Numbered from the stretch's first letter, positions 29,732 to 39,505 are shown. The stretch is 62,397 nucleotides of DNA from Vibrio furnissii CIP 102972 (GCF_000176175.1 NZ_ACZP01000006.1:1-62397); one strand, 5' to 3'. Numbers and translations: made by a program. Notes: generated from the letters alone by a model not told the origin.

Positions 29732-31423
29732 TTATTGAGAAGATTCAATCAGGATGATGCGGGTTTCGTACGGCCGAAGGATCTGATGAACTGACACATG
29801 TTGCTCTGTGATACCAGCATAGTTGCCAAGTAGATAACGGGCTTGGCTGACATCCAGCTCTGCGGGCAGCACGCATTCACTCTCTTGTCCGTAATAGTTG
29901 TTCAGACAGACTAAGGTCTGCGTCGCGGATTGGCGCTGATAAGCAAAGATCTCACTATGCTCGGGCAACAGATCGCGATAATCACCGTGCGTAATCACGG
30001 CCACTTCTTTTCTCAGCGCAATCAGGCGTTGGTAAAAATAAAATACCGATTCGGGATCAGCGACCGCCTGCTCAGCGTTAATGTCGCGATAGTTGTCTGC
30101 CACCGCAAGCCAAGGCGTGCCTTGCGTAAAGCCCGCTTGAGACTTGGCATTCCACTGCATCGGCGTGCGTGAATTATCCCGCGATTTCTGCGCCAAAATC
30201 GCCATCATCTCCTCATGGGAAGTCGTGCCCTGATTGACCATGATGTCGTACATGTTGATGCTTTCCACATCACGGTACTGCTCAATGGACGTGTAACCGG
30301 GGTTGGTCATGCCAATTTCTTCCCCCTGATAGATGTATGGCGTGCCTTGCATCATGTGCACGGACGCTGCCAGCATTTTGGCCGACAGTTCACGGTAGGC
30401 TTTGTCATTGCCCAAGCGGCTAACCACGCGTGGCTGATCGTGGTTACACCAGAACAATGCGCCCCACCCTTTCCCATGAAGACCCGTCTGCCAATGATTG
30501 AAAATCTGCTTGAGTTGCAGAAAATCAAATGGCGCGCGAGTCCACTTATCACCGTGGGTATAGTCAACTTTGAGATGGTGGAAGTTAAACACCATCGACA
30601 GCTCTTTGCCGTCCAGCGACGAATATTGCTGGCAGTGTGCTAAGGTGGTTGATGACATTTCTCCCACCGTCACGCTGCCGTAACGCTGGAATACATCGCG
30701 GCTGATCTCTTGTAGATACTCATGTACACGCGGGCCATCGGTGTAAAAACGGCGGCCATCACCAAGGTCATCATTGGCAAAATCTTGTTGCTTGGAAATC
30801 AGGTTAATCACATCGAGGCGAAAACCATCCACGCCTTTTTCCGCCCAGAACGAAATAATGTCTTTCACTTCCTGACGAACGTGCGGGTTTTCCCAGTTCA
30901 GATCCGCCTGCTCTTTGGCAAACAGATGCAGATAATATTCGTTGGTCGCTTCATCCAGCGCCCAAGCACTGCCACCAAACTTGGACTGCCAATTGTTCGG
31001 CTCGGCACCATTGACCGGTGATTTCCAAATGTAGTAATCGCGATACGGACTGGCTTTATCCCCCAGCGCCGACTGGAACCAAGCGTGCTCGGTTGACGTG
31101 TGGTTGACCACAATGTCCATGATGATGCGAATGCCACGAGCGTGCGCTTGCGCCAGCAGACAGTCAAAATCCGCCATGGTGCCAAACTCAGGATTAATCG
31201 CGTAATAGTCGGAAATATCATAGCCATTATCGATCATCGGCGACTGGTATACCGGCGTCAGCCAAATCGCGTCAATGCCCAGCGTTTTGAGGTAATCCAG
31301 CTTGCTGGTGATGCCCGGAATATCACCCGTGCCTTTGTCTGCACTGTCACAGAAACTTTTCGGATAGATTTGATAAATCGCCGCGGTCTTCCACCAGTTG
31401 GCGTCCGTTAATTGTGTCGTCAT
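29732..31423 (-). CDS. treC: Trehalose-6-phosphate hydrolase
   Basis: Cytoplasmic GH13 enzyme splitting trehalose-6-phosphate, imported by TreB, into glucose and glucose-6-phosphate. 563 residues. GH13 landmarks: DIVVNHTSTEH near 100, nucleophile Asp in GFRLDVINLI near 200, acid/base Glu in TVGEMSS near 255 and FWCNHDQPR near 325. The FFHLKVDY-like segment typical of alpha-phosphotrehalases appears as NFHHLKVDYTHGDKW. It follows treB after 68 bases that contain a hairpin, in one operon. Confidence 0.97.
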   Translation of the reverse strand: MTTQLTDANWWKTAAIYQIYPKSFCDSADKGTGDIPGITSKLDYLKTLGIDAIWLTPVYQSPMIDNGYDISDYYAINPEFGTMADFDCLLAQAHARGIRIIMDIVVNHTSTEHAWFQSALGDKASPYRDYYIWKSPVNGAEPNNWQSKFGGSAWALDEATNEYYLHLFAKEQADLNWENPHVRQEVKDIISFWAEKGVDGFRLDVINLISKQQDFANDDLGDGRRFYTDGPRVHEYLQEISRDVFQRYGSVTVGEMSSTTLAHCQQYSSLDGKELSMVFNFHHLKVDYTHGDKWTRAPFDFLQLKQIFNHWQTGLHGKGWGALFWCNHDQPRVVSRLGNDKAYRELSAKMLAASVHMMQGTPYIYQGEEIGMTNPGYTSIEQYRDVESINMYDIMVNQGTTSHEEMMAILAQKSRDNSRTPMQWNAKSQAGFTQGTPWLAVADNYRDINAEQAVADPESVFYFYQRLIALRKEVAVITHGDYRDLLPEHSEIFAYQRQSATQTLVCLNNYYGQESECVLPAELDVSQARYLLGNYAGITEQHVSVHQILRPYETRIILIESSQ

Positions 31424-31456
31424 GACGTAAACTCACTTACCTGAAATCAGAAATCG

Positions 31457-31479
31457 CAGAGCGGCCAACGGCCACTCTG
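31457..31479 (-). repeat. Hairpin between treB and treC
   Basis: CAGAGCGGCC and GGCCACTCTG (one mismatch) flank a 3-base loop. Its position suggests differential stability of the treB and treC messages; there is no T run. Confidence 0.45.
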
Positions 31480-31491
31480 AAAAAGAAAGGG

Positions 31492-32916
31492 TTAGGCTTC
31501 AGCCGCGGTCAGCTGGCCTTTGGCTTGCGCGCGCTTGTACATGAACAGCGTCAGCACAATCGGTACAACCATCGCCACCAACATCGCCATCAAAAACACC
31601 ATCCAGTACTGCGGTTGAATCGACAAAATCCCCGGCAGACCACCGACCCCGATCCCGTTCGCCATCACGCCAAAGCTGCCACAGATGGCCGCCGCCAGCG
31701 CGCTACCAATCATGGCGCTCAGCATCGGGAATTTGTATTTGAGGTTGATGCCGTACATCGCCGGTTCCGTCACGCCTAAATACGCAGAAATCGCCGCCGG
31801 AACTGAGATATCGCGCTCGCCTGCCTTTTTACTGATCAAGATGATGCCAACCACCGCCGATGCCTGCGCAATATTCGACAGCGCAATCAGTGGCCAAATC
31901 GGCGTGCCGCCCAAATCCTGCATCAATTGCAGATCCACCGCGTTGGTGGTGTGGTGAATCCCGGTAATGACCAGTGGCGCATACAGGAAACCAAACACCA
32001 TCGAACCCAGCACCGCAAAGTCACCGGTCATGGCCGCTTTCGCCGCAAACGCCACGCCATCACCCAGCACGCGACCAAATGGCCCGATAAAAGCATGGGC
32101 GAGAATGACTGAAAGAATGATGGACACAAACGGCACCACCACCAGATATAAATAGGCCGGAACGATGCGCTTCAGGTTGGTCTCGATAAACGCCAATACC
32201 ACACCCGCCAAAATGGCCGGAATCACCTGCGCCTGATAGCCGACTTTTTCAATCACGAACCAGCCGAAATCCCACGCTTCTGGCACCTGCTTACCAATCA
32301 GGTAAGCATTCATCAGTTGTGGTGACACCAAAGTAATCCCCAGGGTGATACCCAGAATGGGCGTTCCGCCGAGCTTTTTCACCGTCGACCAACACACACC
32401 GACTGGCAGGAAGAAGAAGATCGCTTCCCCAATCAACCACAGGAAGGAATGGACACTGGCCCAAAACTGGCTGATTTCCACCAGCGTTTTGCCATCGAAC
32501 ATGCGAATGTCGCCGATGACGTTCCGAAAACCGAGAATCAACCCCCCGGTAATGATGGCAGGCAGCAGCGGCACAAAAATTTCAGCCAAATGGGAAATGC
32601 CACGCTCCAGCATGTTCATGTTCTGACGCGCCGCGAGCTTGGCTTCATCTTTAGACGCACCACTTTTCCCCGTCAGTTCAAGCAGCACCTTGTAGACGGC
32701 ATCGACTTCAGTGCCAATCACCACCTGAAACTGGCCAGCATTGGTAAAGCAGCCTTTCACTAAACTCATCGCTTCCAGTTGCTTGATGTCTGCTTTGCTC
32801 GGCTCATTCAGCACAAAACGCAGCCGTGTCAGGCAGTGCGTTACGCTGGCAATGTTCTCATTGCCACCGACCAGCTCAATAAGACGCGCAACGTCTTGCT
32901 TCGCTATCTTACTCAT
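31492..32916 (-). CDS. treB: PTS trehalose transporter EIIBC
   Basis: Inner-membrane PTS permease that imports and phosphorylates trehalose. The ATG at 32916 gives MSKIAKQDVARLIELVGG and 474 residues (E. coli 473); longer in-frame starts run back through a TreR-like operator and are rejected. The N-terminal EIIB domain has the phosphocysteine in ASVTHCLTRLRF (Cys near 28). The EIIC domain (about 110-465) has about ten hydrophobic helices. There is no EIIA domain, so phosphate should come from EIIA-Glc, the crr product in this same window. Confidence 0.96.
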   Translation of the reverse strand: MSKIAKQDVARLIELVGGNENIASVTHCLTRLRFVLNEPSKADIKQLEAMSLVKGCFTNAGQFQVVIGTEVDAVYKVLLELTGKSGASKDEAKLAARQNMNMLERGISHLAEIFVPLLPAIITGGLILGFRNVIGDIRMFDGKTLVEISQFWASVHSFLWLIGEAIFFFLPVGVCWSTVKKLGGTPILGITLGITLVSPQLMNAYLIGKQVPEAWDFGWFVIEKVGYQAQVIPAILAGVVLAFIETNLKRIVPAYLYLVVVPFVSIILSVILAHAFIGPFGRVLGDGVAFAAKAAMTGDFAVLGSMVFGFLYAPLVITGIHHTTNAVDLQLMQDLGGTPIWPLIALSNIAQASAVVGIILISKKAGERDISVPAAISAYLGVTEPAMYGINLKYKFPMLSAMIGSALAAAICGSFGVMANGIGVGGLPGILSIQPQYWMVFLMAMLVAMVVPIVLTLFMYKRAQAKGQLTAAEA

Positions 32917-32964
32917 ATCCTCGTCCACCCTATTGATCCATTTATTATCATAGTTCATTTGTAA

Positions 32965-32978
32965 TGGGAACATTCCCA
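32965..32978 (-). promoter_or_regulatory. TreR-like operator 1 before treB
   Basis: Perfect palindrome TGGGAACATTCCCA, 48 bp upstream of the treB ATG, of the GGGAAC-GTTCCC type expected for TreR. Confidence 0.75.
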
Positions 32979-33020
32979 TAGAATGACGAGCATACTGACA
33001 TACTTCATCATGACGAAAAA

Positions 33021-33034
33021 TGGGAACAGTCCCA
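33021..33034 (-). promoter_or_regulatory. TreR-like operator 2 before treB
   Basis: Near-palindrome TGGGAACAGTCCCA centred 56 bp from operator 1. The spacing would allow cooperative binding or looping. Confidence 0.65.
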
Positions 33035-33222
33035 CAAGTTGAAAATGATCACAAAGCGCGCAGTGATCCGAGTGAAAAATGCGATCTTGGCAACGTCCGC
33101 TAAATGAAACAACCCACGGACGATCAAGGCAGAAAGGAAAACGAAAGAACGCCGCGGTTTGCGACCTTGCTTATCTAGGTTGTGCTCGCCCGCTTAGTAC
33201 ACGAGCACAACCGCATCGCGGC

Positions 33223-34176
33223 TCAACCCGCAGTCGCAGGGCTTTGGGTCAGATGCACGCATTCGTCAATTTCACCGCACAAATGCTGAATGAGGAGTTT
33301 CGCGGCCTGTTCGCCCGCTTGGCGATATCCGGGATCGACGCTGTAGACATTGGGAAACAGAAACGACAGCAGTTCATTACCGCCGACACCCGTCACCATC
33401 ACATCTTCGCGTTGGCGTTCCTGTAATCGTTTGATGACGCCCATAGCGATGGTATCGCTAGCACACACAATCGCTTGAGTGCTGTCGGTCAGCACCTCGT
33501 CCACCAAACGATAGGCGCTCTCATGGTGCAGTTCACCCGTTTGATAAGTCGGCGTTTTTCCTTGTTCCTCACACCAATCTAAGTAAGCCTGCAGGCGCAT
33601 CTCACCGGTGGTTTTATCTTTCGGATTGACGCCGATAAACGCGATATTCACTCGATGTTGCTGCTGCAAAAACGCAATCGCCTGACGAATCACCCCTCGG
33701 TTATCGTAGTTGATAGATGATACCGACGCCGAGTCCATCGCAATCACCACCGCGCGGTGTTGCCACGGCACCAACGCCGCCATATCAAGGCCAGTAAAAC
33801 CGAACACAATCACCCCATCGACATGGCGTTTAGCCAACACATCGAGGTGATCGCGAGTTTTATCGCGATCAAACTGGCTCTCCATGATCACCACGTCATA
33901 CCCCTGGCTGTAGAGCACTTGCAGCATGCTGCTGACCGAACGGTTTTCTGAGGGAGAATCAAGACGTGAGATGATGACGCCCACCACTTTCTGGCTGCCC
34001 CCGCGCATCGACTGGGCCGATTTCGATGGCACGTAGCCATGCTCGGCAATCACTTGCTCGACTCTGGCGCGCGTTTCTGGTTTGACTTTGGGATCGTTGG
34101 TCAGCACCCGTGAAACCGTCGATTTACCGACTCCCGAGAGCTTTGCAATATCCAGAATAGTGAGTTTCTTACCCAT
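33223..34176 (-). CDS. treR: Trehalose operon repressor (LacI family)
   Basis: LacI-type repressor of treBC; in E. coli the inducer is trehalose-6-phosphate. The ATG at 34176 gives MGKKLTILDIAKLSGVGKST and 317 residues (E. coli 315); an upstream start adds 13 residues without support. The helix-turn-helix with hinge lies in residues 5-50 (LSGVGKSTVSRVLTND), and the periplasmic-binding-protein-like effector domain covers about 60-310. It is co-oriented with and upstream of treBC. Confidence 0.95.
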   Translation of the reverse strand: MGKKLTILDIAKLSGVGKSTVSRVLTNDPKVKPETRARVEQVIAEHGYVPSKSAQSMRGGSQKVVGVIISRLDSPSENRSVSSMLQVLYSQGYDVVIMESQFDRDKTRDHLDVLAKRHVDGVIVFGFTGLDMAALVPWQHRAVVIAMDSASVSSINYDNRGVIRQAIAFLQQQHRVNIAFIGVNPKDKTTGEMRLQAYLDWCEEQGKTPTYQTGELHHESAYRLVDEVLTDSTQAIVCASDTIAMGVIKRLQERQREDVMVTGVGGNELLSFLFPNVYSVDPGYRQAGEQAAKLLIQHLCGEIDECVHLTQSPATAG

Positions 34177-34247
34177 AACGACTACTAATGTTGAGAGCGG
34201 GTGCGGCAGCGTCACCGCACACCGAAAAATGCACTGACCAGCGAGCG

Positions 34248-34586
34248 TTATCGCCAGCAGTTTTTGTATATGACCCCATTGGCCTCTAACCTTGCCGCAT
34301 CACCTTTGGTAAACAGCGTGATGGGATTGGCCTCGGTCGAATGGTCATCCAGAATGTACTTGGTGCCGGAGCCTGCCGCAACCTCCATCAGACGATAACT
34401 GTGATCCGACAACCGCAACATGGCACTTTGTTTGGCGGCGTAAGCCACATCAAACGATGCGGCGTCATCACATTGATAATGAAAGAAAGCCCCATAGGTG
34501 TCATCGTTTGCCCTGTCGCTTGAGGAAGAACATCCGGTCAGCAGCGCACTCAAACCAAGTAATAGAAACGTCAATCGAACCAACAT
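34248..34586 (-). CDS. MliC-like lipoprotein (putative C-type lysozyme inhibitor)
   Basis: 112 residues from the ATG at 34586, which has AAGGAAAGGG just upstream. Signal and lipobox LGLSALLTGCSSSS put the lipid anchor at about Cys19. The mature domain resembles MliC/COG3895: FHYQCDDAASFDVAY, a LRLSDHSYRLMEVAAGSGTKY core, TLFTKGDAARLE and a terminal YKNCW, with the two cysteines positioned for the family disulfide. MliC proteins protect periplasmic peptidoglycan from host lysozyme; that role is inferred from family likeness only. It lies between treR and gmhB with no operon partner. Confidence 0.75.
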   Translation of the reverse strand: MLVRLTFLLLGLSALLTGCSSSSDRANDDTYGAFFHYQCDDAASFDVAYAAKQSAMLRLSDHSYRLMEVAAGSGTKYILDDHSTEANPITLFTKGDAARLEANGVIYKNCWR

Positions 34587-34697
34587 ATCCCTTTCCTTTT
34601 CATCACGTGAGGCCATACGTCAGTCGCGCGCAGGTGGCGCTTGTGACGCACAGGTGGTTAAGTCGTTCTTACAAGCATAGACAGCCGATTGATAGAA

Positions 34698-34726
34698 AGG
34701 AAAAAGGCCGCCGATGGCGACCTTTC
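34698..34726 (-). terminator. Terminator of gmhB
   Basis: On the minus strand, AAAGGTCGCC-ATC-GGCGGCCTTT is followed by TTCC. The stem has one G-T pair. Confidence 0.75.
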
Positions 34727-34733
34727 GAAGACG

Positions 34734-35291
34734 TTAACGATGTGCGCTCAAATAGGCGGGCACATCACGCAGGCTCTCTAATATCGTCGTCGCCAGCACT
34801 TCACCTTTTTCGGTGATCGGTTTGCCGGTACGAACCAGAATCTTGGTACCCACGCCCGCAGCGTCTGCCGCCATCAAATCTTCGGCTTTATCACCGACCA
34901 TCACCGATTTGGCCATGTCGATTTTGAGGAAGTCACGCGCCGAGATAAACATCCCCGGTTTTGGCTTACGGCAGTCACAATCTTCTTTGTACTTGCCCAC
35001 ACCGTGCTCTGCGTGGTGCGGACAATAGTAGATGCCATCAAACTCAACGCCATTGTCTTCAAAATTCCAGTCCATCCATTGTGTCAGAGATAGAAAGCGA
35101 TCTTCACTGAAAATGCCGCGAGCAATGCCGGATTGGTTGGTCACCAGAACCAGCAGGTAACCCATCTCCTGCAGCTTTTTCGTCGCTTCAAAAACGCCTT
35201 CGATAAACTCAAAATCGTGCTCATCGTGCACATAGCCGTGGTCAACGTTGATCACGCCGTCACGGTCCAAAAACACAGCAGGTTTAGCCAA
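34734..35291 (-). CDS. gmhB: D-glycero-beta-D-manno-heptose-1,7-bisphosphate 7-phosphatase
   Basis: HAD phosphatase in ADP-heptose synthesis for the LPS core. 185 residues. Motif I is [10 protein letters not shown] (Asp nucleophile), motif [13 protein letters not shown], and motif [20 protein letters not shown]. The zinc-binding loop characteristic of GmhB is intact ([10 protein letters not shown] ... [11 protein letters not shown]). Its own terminator follows; the divergent partner is metN. Confidence 0.95.
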   Translation of the reverse strand: MAKPAVFLDRDGVINVDHGYVHDEHDFEFIEGVFEATKKLQEMGYLLVLVTNQSGIARGIFSEDRFLSLTQWMDWNFEDNGVEFDGIYYCPHHAEHGVGKYKEDCDCRKPKPGMFISARDFLKIDMAKSVMVGDKAEDLMAADAAGVGTKILVRTGKPITEKGEVLATTILESLRDVPAYLSAHR

Positions 35292-35391
35292 AATAATGCT
35301 CTCAAATAACGTAGTGTGCCGAGAATTATTGCACGCTTTATTTCTTTCATCACTATCTAATTACTTAACCGTCTCATCACTTAACCCGTTT

Positions 35392-35407
35392 AGACGTCTA
35401 GACGTAA
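35392..35407 (+). promoter_or_regulatory. Tandem MetJ boxes before metN
   Basis: AGACGTCT followed directly by AGACGTAA gives two adjacent 8-bp met boxes, the minimum MetJ dimer-dimer site. They end 9 bp before the -35 element. Confidence 0.85.
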
Positions 35408-35416
35408 AAATATCTA

Positions 35417-35445
35417 TTGACTTGCCCATCGATAACCCATAGCAT
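35417..35445 (+). promoter_or_regulatory. metNIQ promoter
   Basis: TTGACT (35417-35422) and TAGCAT (35440-35445) are 17 bp apart, downstream of the MetJ boxes and 60 bp before metN. Confidence 0.65.
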
Positions 35446-35505
35446 CCTCTACTAAGTGAGAGAGAGTTCAAAATTTTATACTGCTATCCCTGCACAGGTT
35501 ATTAC

Positions 35506-36540
35506 ATGATTGAAATTAGTCACGTCAATAAGGTGTTCTTGCAAGGCCACAAAGAAATTCATGCCCTGAAAGACATCAATCTTCATATTCCACAAGGTAC
35601 GATTTTCGGTGTTATCGGTTCTTCTGGTGCAGGGAAAAGTACGCTCATTCGTTGTGTCAACATGTTGGAAACGCCAACCAGCGGTAGCGTGATTGTTGAT
35701 GGGGTTGACCTGACGCAACTGACGTCCAAACAATTGTCGGAAACTCGCCGTAATATTGGCATGATTTTCCAACACTTTAACTTGCTCTCGTCTCGCACCG
35801 TATTTGGCAATATTGCGCTGCCATTGGAATTGGCAGGCAAAGATGATCAACACATTGAACGTAAAGTCTCTGAGCTGCTGACGCTGGTAGGCTTGACCGA
35901 CAAACGCGACACCTACCCGGCCAATTTGAGTGGCGGCCAGAAACAACGTGTGGCGATTGCGCGCGCCTTGGCGTCTGACCCCAAAGTGTTGCTGTGTGAC
36001 GAAGCCACCAGCGCGCTGGATCCCGCAACCACACAATCGATTTTGGAACTACTCAAAGAGATCAACCGCAAGCTGAATATCACCATGCTGTTGATCACGC
36101 ACGAAATGGACGTGGTGAAGAGCATCTGTCACGAAGTGGCGATCATCGGTGACGGTGAGTTGGTGGAAAAAGGCAGCGTAGGCGACATTTTTGCGCACCC
36201 GAAAACACAACTGGCGCATCAATTCATTCGTTCAACCTTGGATCTGTCGATTCCCGATGATTACCAAGCGCGTTTGAATGCAGAACGTGTCGAAGGCAGC
36301 TACCCGCTGGTGCGCCTTGAGTTTACTGGCGCCACCGTTGATGCGCCGCTCATGTCGCAAATCGCGCGTAAATTCAATATTGATGTCAGCATTCTGAGTT
36401 CTGATCTCGATTACGCCGGCGGCGTGAAATTCGGGATGATGGTGGCCGAAATCTACGGCAATCAAAATGATGACGTCGCAGCAATGCAATATCTCCGTGA
36501 CCACAATGTAAAAGTCGAGGTGCTTGGTTATGTCCTTTAA
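35506..36540 (+). CDS. metN: Methionine ABC transporter ATP-binding protein
   Basis: ATPase of the D/L-methionine importer. 344 residues. Walker [10 protein letters not shown] near 38, signature LSGGQKQRV near 142, Walker [13 protein letters not shown] near 162, H-loop [10 protein letters not shown]-terminal NIL (ACT-like) domain (about 265-343) senses intracellular methionine for trans-inhibition. It overlaps metI by 11 bases. Confidence 0.97.
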   Translation: MIEISHVNKVFLQGHKEIHALKDINLHIPQGTIFGVIGSSGAGKSTLIRCVNMLETPTSGSVIVDGVDLTQLTSKQLSETRRNIGMIFQHFNLLSSRTVFGNIALPLELAGKDDQHIERKVSELLTLVGLTDKRDTYPANLSGGQKQRVAIARALASDPKVLLCDEATSALDPATTQSILELLKEINRKLNITMLLITHEMDVVKSICHEVAIIGDGELVEKGSVGDIFAHPKTQLAHQFIRSTLDLSIPDDYQARLNAERVEGSYPLVRLEFTGATVDAPLMSQIARKFNIDVSILSSDLDYAGGVKFGMMVAEIYGNQNDDVAAMQYLRDHNVKVEVLGYVL

Positions 36541-37207
36541 TACGATCAGCAGCTGGTTATCACTCAACAGCGACCTACTTTTGATGGCCACATGGCAAAC
36601 CGTTTACATGGTTGCCGTCGCTGGCATTGTCGGCTTTGCGTTAGGCATTCCATTGGGCGTGATTCTACACACCACCAAAAAAGGTGGCTTGTTGGAAAAC
36701 ACTCAACTGAATAACGTATTGGGCGCGATTGTGAACATTGGTCGCTCCGTACCGTTCCTGGTTTTGATGGTGGCAATTATTCCTGTCACCAAAATGTTGG
36801 TGGGCACCTTTATCGGGACAACCGCCGCGATCGTACCACTGACCATTGGCGCCATCCCATTTGTGGCGCGTCTCATTGAAGGGGCGTTGTTGGAAGTCCC
36901 AACCGGCTTGATTGAAGCGGCGCAATCGATGGGCGCAACCCCAATGCAAATCATCACCAAAGTGCTGCTCCCAGAAGCGATGCCAACCATTTTGAACTCA
37001 GTAACCATCACCTTGGTGACCCTCGTGAGTTACTCAGCCATGGCGGGGACCGTTGGTGGCGGCGGCCTAGGGGATGTGGCAATTCGTTACGGTTTCCACC
37101 GTTATGATGTCACCATCATGGCTGTGACGGTGGTGATGTTGATTGTGCTGGTACAAATTATTCAATCGATCGGCGATGCGTTTGTTCGTCGCGTCGATCA
37201 CAGATAA
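36530..37207 (+). CDS. metI: Methionine ABC transporter permease
   Basis: Inner-membrane permease with five to six helices. The ATG at 36530 gives [12 protein letters not shown] and 225 residues (E. coli 217). The EAA loop that docks MetN is seen as [27 protein letters not shown] near 125-150. The start lies inside the metN 3' end, implying coupling. Confidence 0.96.
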   Translation: MSFNTISSWLSLNSDLLLMATWQTVYMVAVAGIVGFALGIPLGVILHTTKKGGLLENTQLNNVLGAIVNIGRSVPFLVLMVAIIPVTKMLVGTFIGTTAAIVPLTIGAIPFVARLIEGALLEVPTGLIEAAQSMGATPMQIITKVLLPEAMPTILNSVTITLVTLVSYSAMAGTVGGGGLGDVAIRYGFHRYDVTIMAVTVVMLIVLVQIIQSIGDAFVRRVDHR

Positions 37208-37271
37208 CCCGTTCATTATCTTAAAAAATACAACACAGATACGTTAGAAGTTTGATAACAAGGAGAATATC

Positions 37272-38081
37272 ATGAAATTGAGCCTGAAAGGTTTACTGAC
37301 CATTGCCGCTGCTGCCTCTGCACTTGTGCTGGCTGGCTGTGGTGACAAAGCCGTTGACAACAGCAAAGTAAAAATTGGTGTGATCGCCGGTGCTGAAGCG
37401 CAGGTTGCTGAAGTCGCAGCGAAAGTTGCGAAAGAGAAATACAACCTGAATGTGGAACTGGTCACGTTCACGGATTACGTTACACCGAACGCCGCGCTGG
37501 ATGATGGTTCAATTGATGCTAACGCATTCCAACACAAACCTTACCTCGATCAGCAAATCGTTGACCGTGGCTACAAATTAGCGATCGTGGGCAACACCTT
37601 CGTGTACCCAATCGCAGGTTACTCAAAACAGATCAAATCAGTTGATGAACTGCAAGATGGCGCGCGCATCGCAGTACCAAACGATCCAACCAACCTTGGT
37701 CGTTCTCTGATCCTGCTGGAAAAACAAGGCCTGATCAAACTGCGTGCTGATGCTGGCCTGCTGGCTACCGTTCGTGACATCGTCGAAAACCCAAAGAAAA
37801 TCCAAATTGTTGAACTGGATGCAGCGCAACTGCCACGTTCTCTGGATGACGTTGCTCTGTCAATCATCAACACCACGTACGCCAGCTCACTCAACCTGAC
37901 GCCAGAAAAAGACGGCATCTTCGTTGAAGACAAAGAGTCACCATACGTGAACCTGCTGGTTGCGCGTCAAGACAACGTGAACGCAGAAAACGTACAGAAC
38001 TTCCTGAAAGCGTACCAAACGGATGAAGTGGCAAATGCCGCGGCAGACATCTTCCAAGGTGGCGCAGTTAAAGGTTGGTAA
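37272..38081 (+). CDS. metQ: Methionine-binding lipoprotein MetQ
   Basis: Substrate-binding protein that delivers methionine to MetNI, tethered to the inner membrane. Signal and lipobox ASALVLAGCGDK give the lipid-modified Cys at about residue 23. The NlpA/MetQ family core includes FTDYVTPNAALDDGSIDANAFQH (split by the substrate pocket) and ARIAVPNDPTNLGRSLILLE. 269 residues. AGGAGAAT lies 5 bases before the ATG. Last gene of the operon. Confidence 0.97.
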   Translation: MKLSLKGLLTIAAAASALVLAGCGDKAVDNSKVKIGVIAGAEAQVAEVAAKVAKEKYNLNVELVTFTDYVTPNAALDDGSIDANAFQHKPYLDQQIVDRGYKLAIVGNTFVYPIAGYSKQIKSVDELQDGARIAVPNDPTNLGRSLILLEKQGLIKLRADAGLLATVRDIVENPKKIQIVELDAAQLPRSLDDVALSIINTTYASSLNLTPEKDGIFVEDKESPYVNLLVARQDNVNAENVQNFLKAYQTDEVANAAADIFQGGAVKGW

Positions 38082-38108
38082 TCCCATCCTTGACACGGTG
38101 AAACCCAT

Positions 38109-38138
38109 AAAAAAGGTTGGCTTAGGCCAACCTTTTTT
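38109..38138 (+). terminator. Terminator after metQ
   Basis: AAAAAAGGTTGGC-TTAG-GCCAACCTTTTTT. The stem is symmetric and could also serve the DUF2310 gene on the minus strand. Confidence 0.9.
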
Positions 38139-38179
38139 GTTGCGGTCATTTCAGGCGTATGCCCTGCCGAATACCGCGG

Positions 38180-38956
38180 CTATTTCAAATGATCCCAAGA
38201 GATGTTTGAGACAATTCGGCACGTATCGCATTTGAAATGGAAGATGTCATGCAGCGGCTCATCCAGTGACCATTCACCACCGCATTTCGGGCATTTGCGT
38301 GCTTGCTCATCCGCCAAGCTGGTGCCGCCGACGCGGTATTGATAGTAATAGGTCGGAATCTTGGTCAAATATTCCACCCGACCACGCAAGTCCCAGCCAC
38401 GACGAAACAAGTCGCTATCGACATCGCAAATTTCATGCAGCGCCGCGAACTCGGCCTTGCAGCCGCCCGCCATCTGAATTTCGTCACAGGCTTGCCACTC
38501 GGTTTGCCATTTGATCACGGATTTGTGGTCACCGTTAAGCGTCGGTTCATTGCGATACAGCGGAATAGGCAGCAGCGTCTCACCACTGCGCAGCGGTGAA
38601 CAAGTGTGCACGTAAGTGGTGTACAGCACTTGCCAGCTTGGCGTTTCCACTTCAGCCGCTTCTTCAGAGTTAATATCACGCCCCAGCAAACGCACTTTTG
38701 GCGCCAGCAGACTCGCATCGGCTAAACGATTGATGCACACCTGAACAAAATCGGAGTGATGGTTTGGGTGCAAGCTCTCTTTTTCCGGGCACACAGCGCG
38801 CACATAAAACTCGCCCTCGCCCAAAATGATCGGAAACTCGCGTCCCAGTACTTGACCGTTGTAACGCAGCGCGTCCATCAACCCATTGATGGCTTTGTCG
38901 ACGGCACTGATGGTGGTGTTGTCAAAACACTCAAATTGAAGTTCAACCACGTACAT
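38180..38956 (-). CDS. Zn-ribbon protein of the DUF2310 family
   Basis: 258-residue cytoplasmic protein of unknown function. The C-terminus has two CxxC knuckles, ARKCPKCGGEW and FKCDTCRIVSN (about 217-250), expected to bind one zinc; nucleic-acid binding has been suggested for the family but not shown. The N-terminal 200 residues are a mixed alpha/beta domain (YVVELQFECFDNTT; LLPIPLYRNEPTLNGDHK). It follows syd by 3 bases and is probably co-transcribed with it. Confidence 0.85.
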   Translation of the reverse strand: MYVVELQFECFDNTTISAVDKAINGLMDALRYNGQVLGREFPIILGEGEFYVRAVCPEKESLHPNHHSDFVQVCINRLADASLLAPKVRLLGRDINSEEAAEVETPSWQVLYTTYVHTCSPLRSGETLLPIPLYRNEPTLNGDHKSVIKWQTEWQACDEIQMAGGCKAEFAALHEICDVDSDLFRRGWDLRGRVEYLTKIPTYYYQYRVGGTSLADEQARKCPKCGGEWSLDEPLHDIFHFKCDTCRIVSNISWDHLK

Positions 38957-38959
38957 CGA

Positions 38960-39505
38960 TTACACCACCGGTTCCAATTGATTCAAAAACTCGACCACAT
39001 CGGCGGTCAGCACTTCACGTTGCGTGGTGCCTAATTTTTCCAGAATCACGTTGCCCGTCAGGTTGCAGATCGAGATCACCGCCATCTCATCGGCCGTTGT
39101 CGCGATAAACACGGTGGGTTTGTGTTTGAGGCGGCGCTGCATCACCAAATGGCCGAGAATGTTCTCTTGCAGGCGCTGAAAATCCGCATCACTCCACACT
39201 TGTAACAAGGTCAACTCACGGCCGCGCCAACGCGCGGGCATGTCTGCCGAAAATTGTGCGCCATAAAACGGGGCAATGTCTTGCTGCAACGTCAGCTCAA
39301 TCCCTTGTTCCACATTGGCCAAATCAGCAGCAGGGGTGCGCGGCACAGGTTGCCAAAACACGCGGTCCTCAAGCGCCTCGACCACACATGGCGATGGCCA
39401 GTCGATCAACTCATCGTTATACGGCAATTGCTGATGGGCGTGCTGAACCGCATCCAAGTAGCGCTGGCTGAATGAGAATAAGGCTTCAACCACTGAGTGA
39501 GCCAT
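38960..39505 (-). CDS. syd: SecY-interacting protein Syd
   Basis: Peripheral cytoplasmic protein that binds SecY and can disrupt unbalanced translocon assemblies. The ATG at 39505 gives 181 residues starting [12 protein letters not shown], the same length as in E. coli; an open extension of 15 codons upstream is not supported. Conserved landmarks: [14 protein letters not shown] and [12 protein letters not shown]. Divergent from queF as in E. coli. Confidence 0.94.
   Translation of the reverse strand: MAHSVVEALFSFSQRYLDAVQHAHQQLPYNDELIDWPSPCVVEALEDRVFWQPVPRTPAADLANVEQGIELTLQQDIAPFYGAQFSADMPARWRGRELTLLQVWSDADFQRLQENILGHLVMQRRLKHKPTVFIATTADEMAVISICNLTGNVILEKLGTTQREVLTADVVEFLNQLEPVV

Larger units (their letters stand above)
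32917..33222. other. treR-treB intergenic control region
   Basis: 306 bases between the treB start and the treR stop. It contains two TreR-like operators and, near the treR end, a 9-bp stem TTGTGCTCG/CGAGCACAA (33180-33210) that could terminate or protect the treR message. TGATCACA at 33046-33053 resembles half of a CRP site but the other half is not convincing. Confidence 0.5.
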
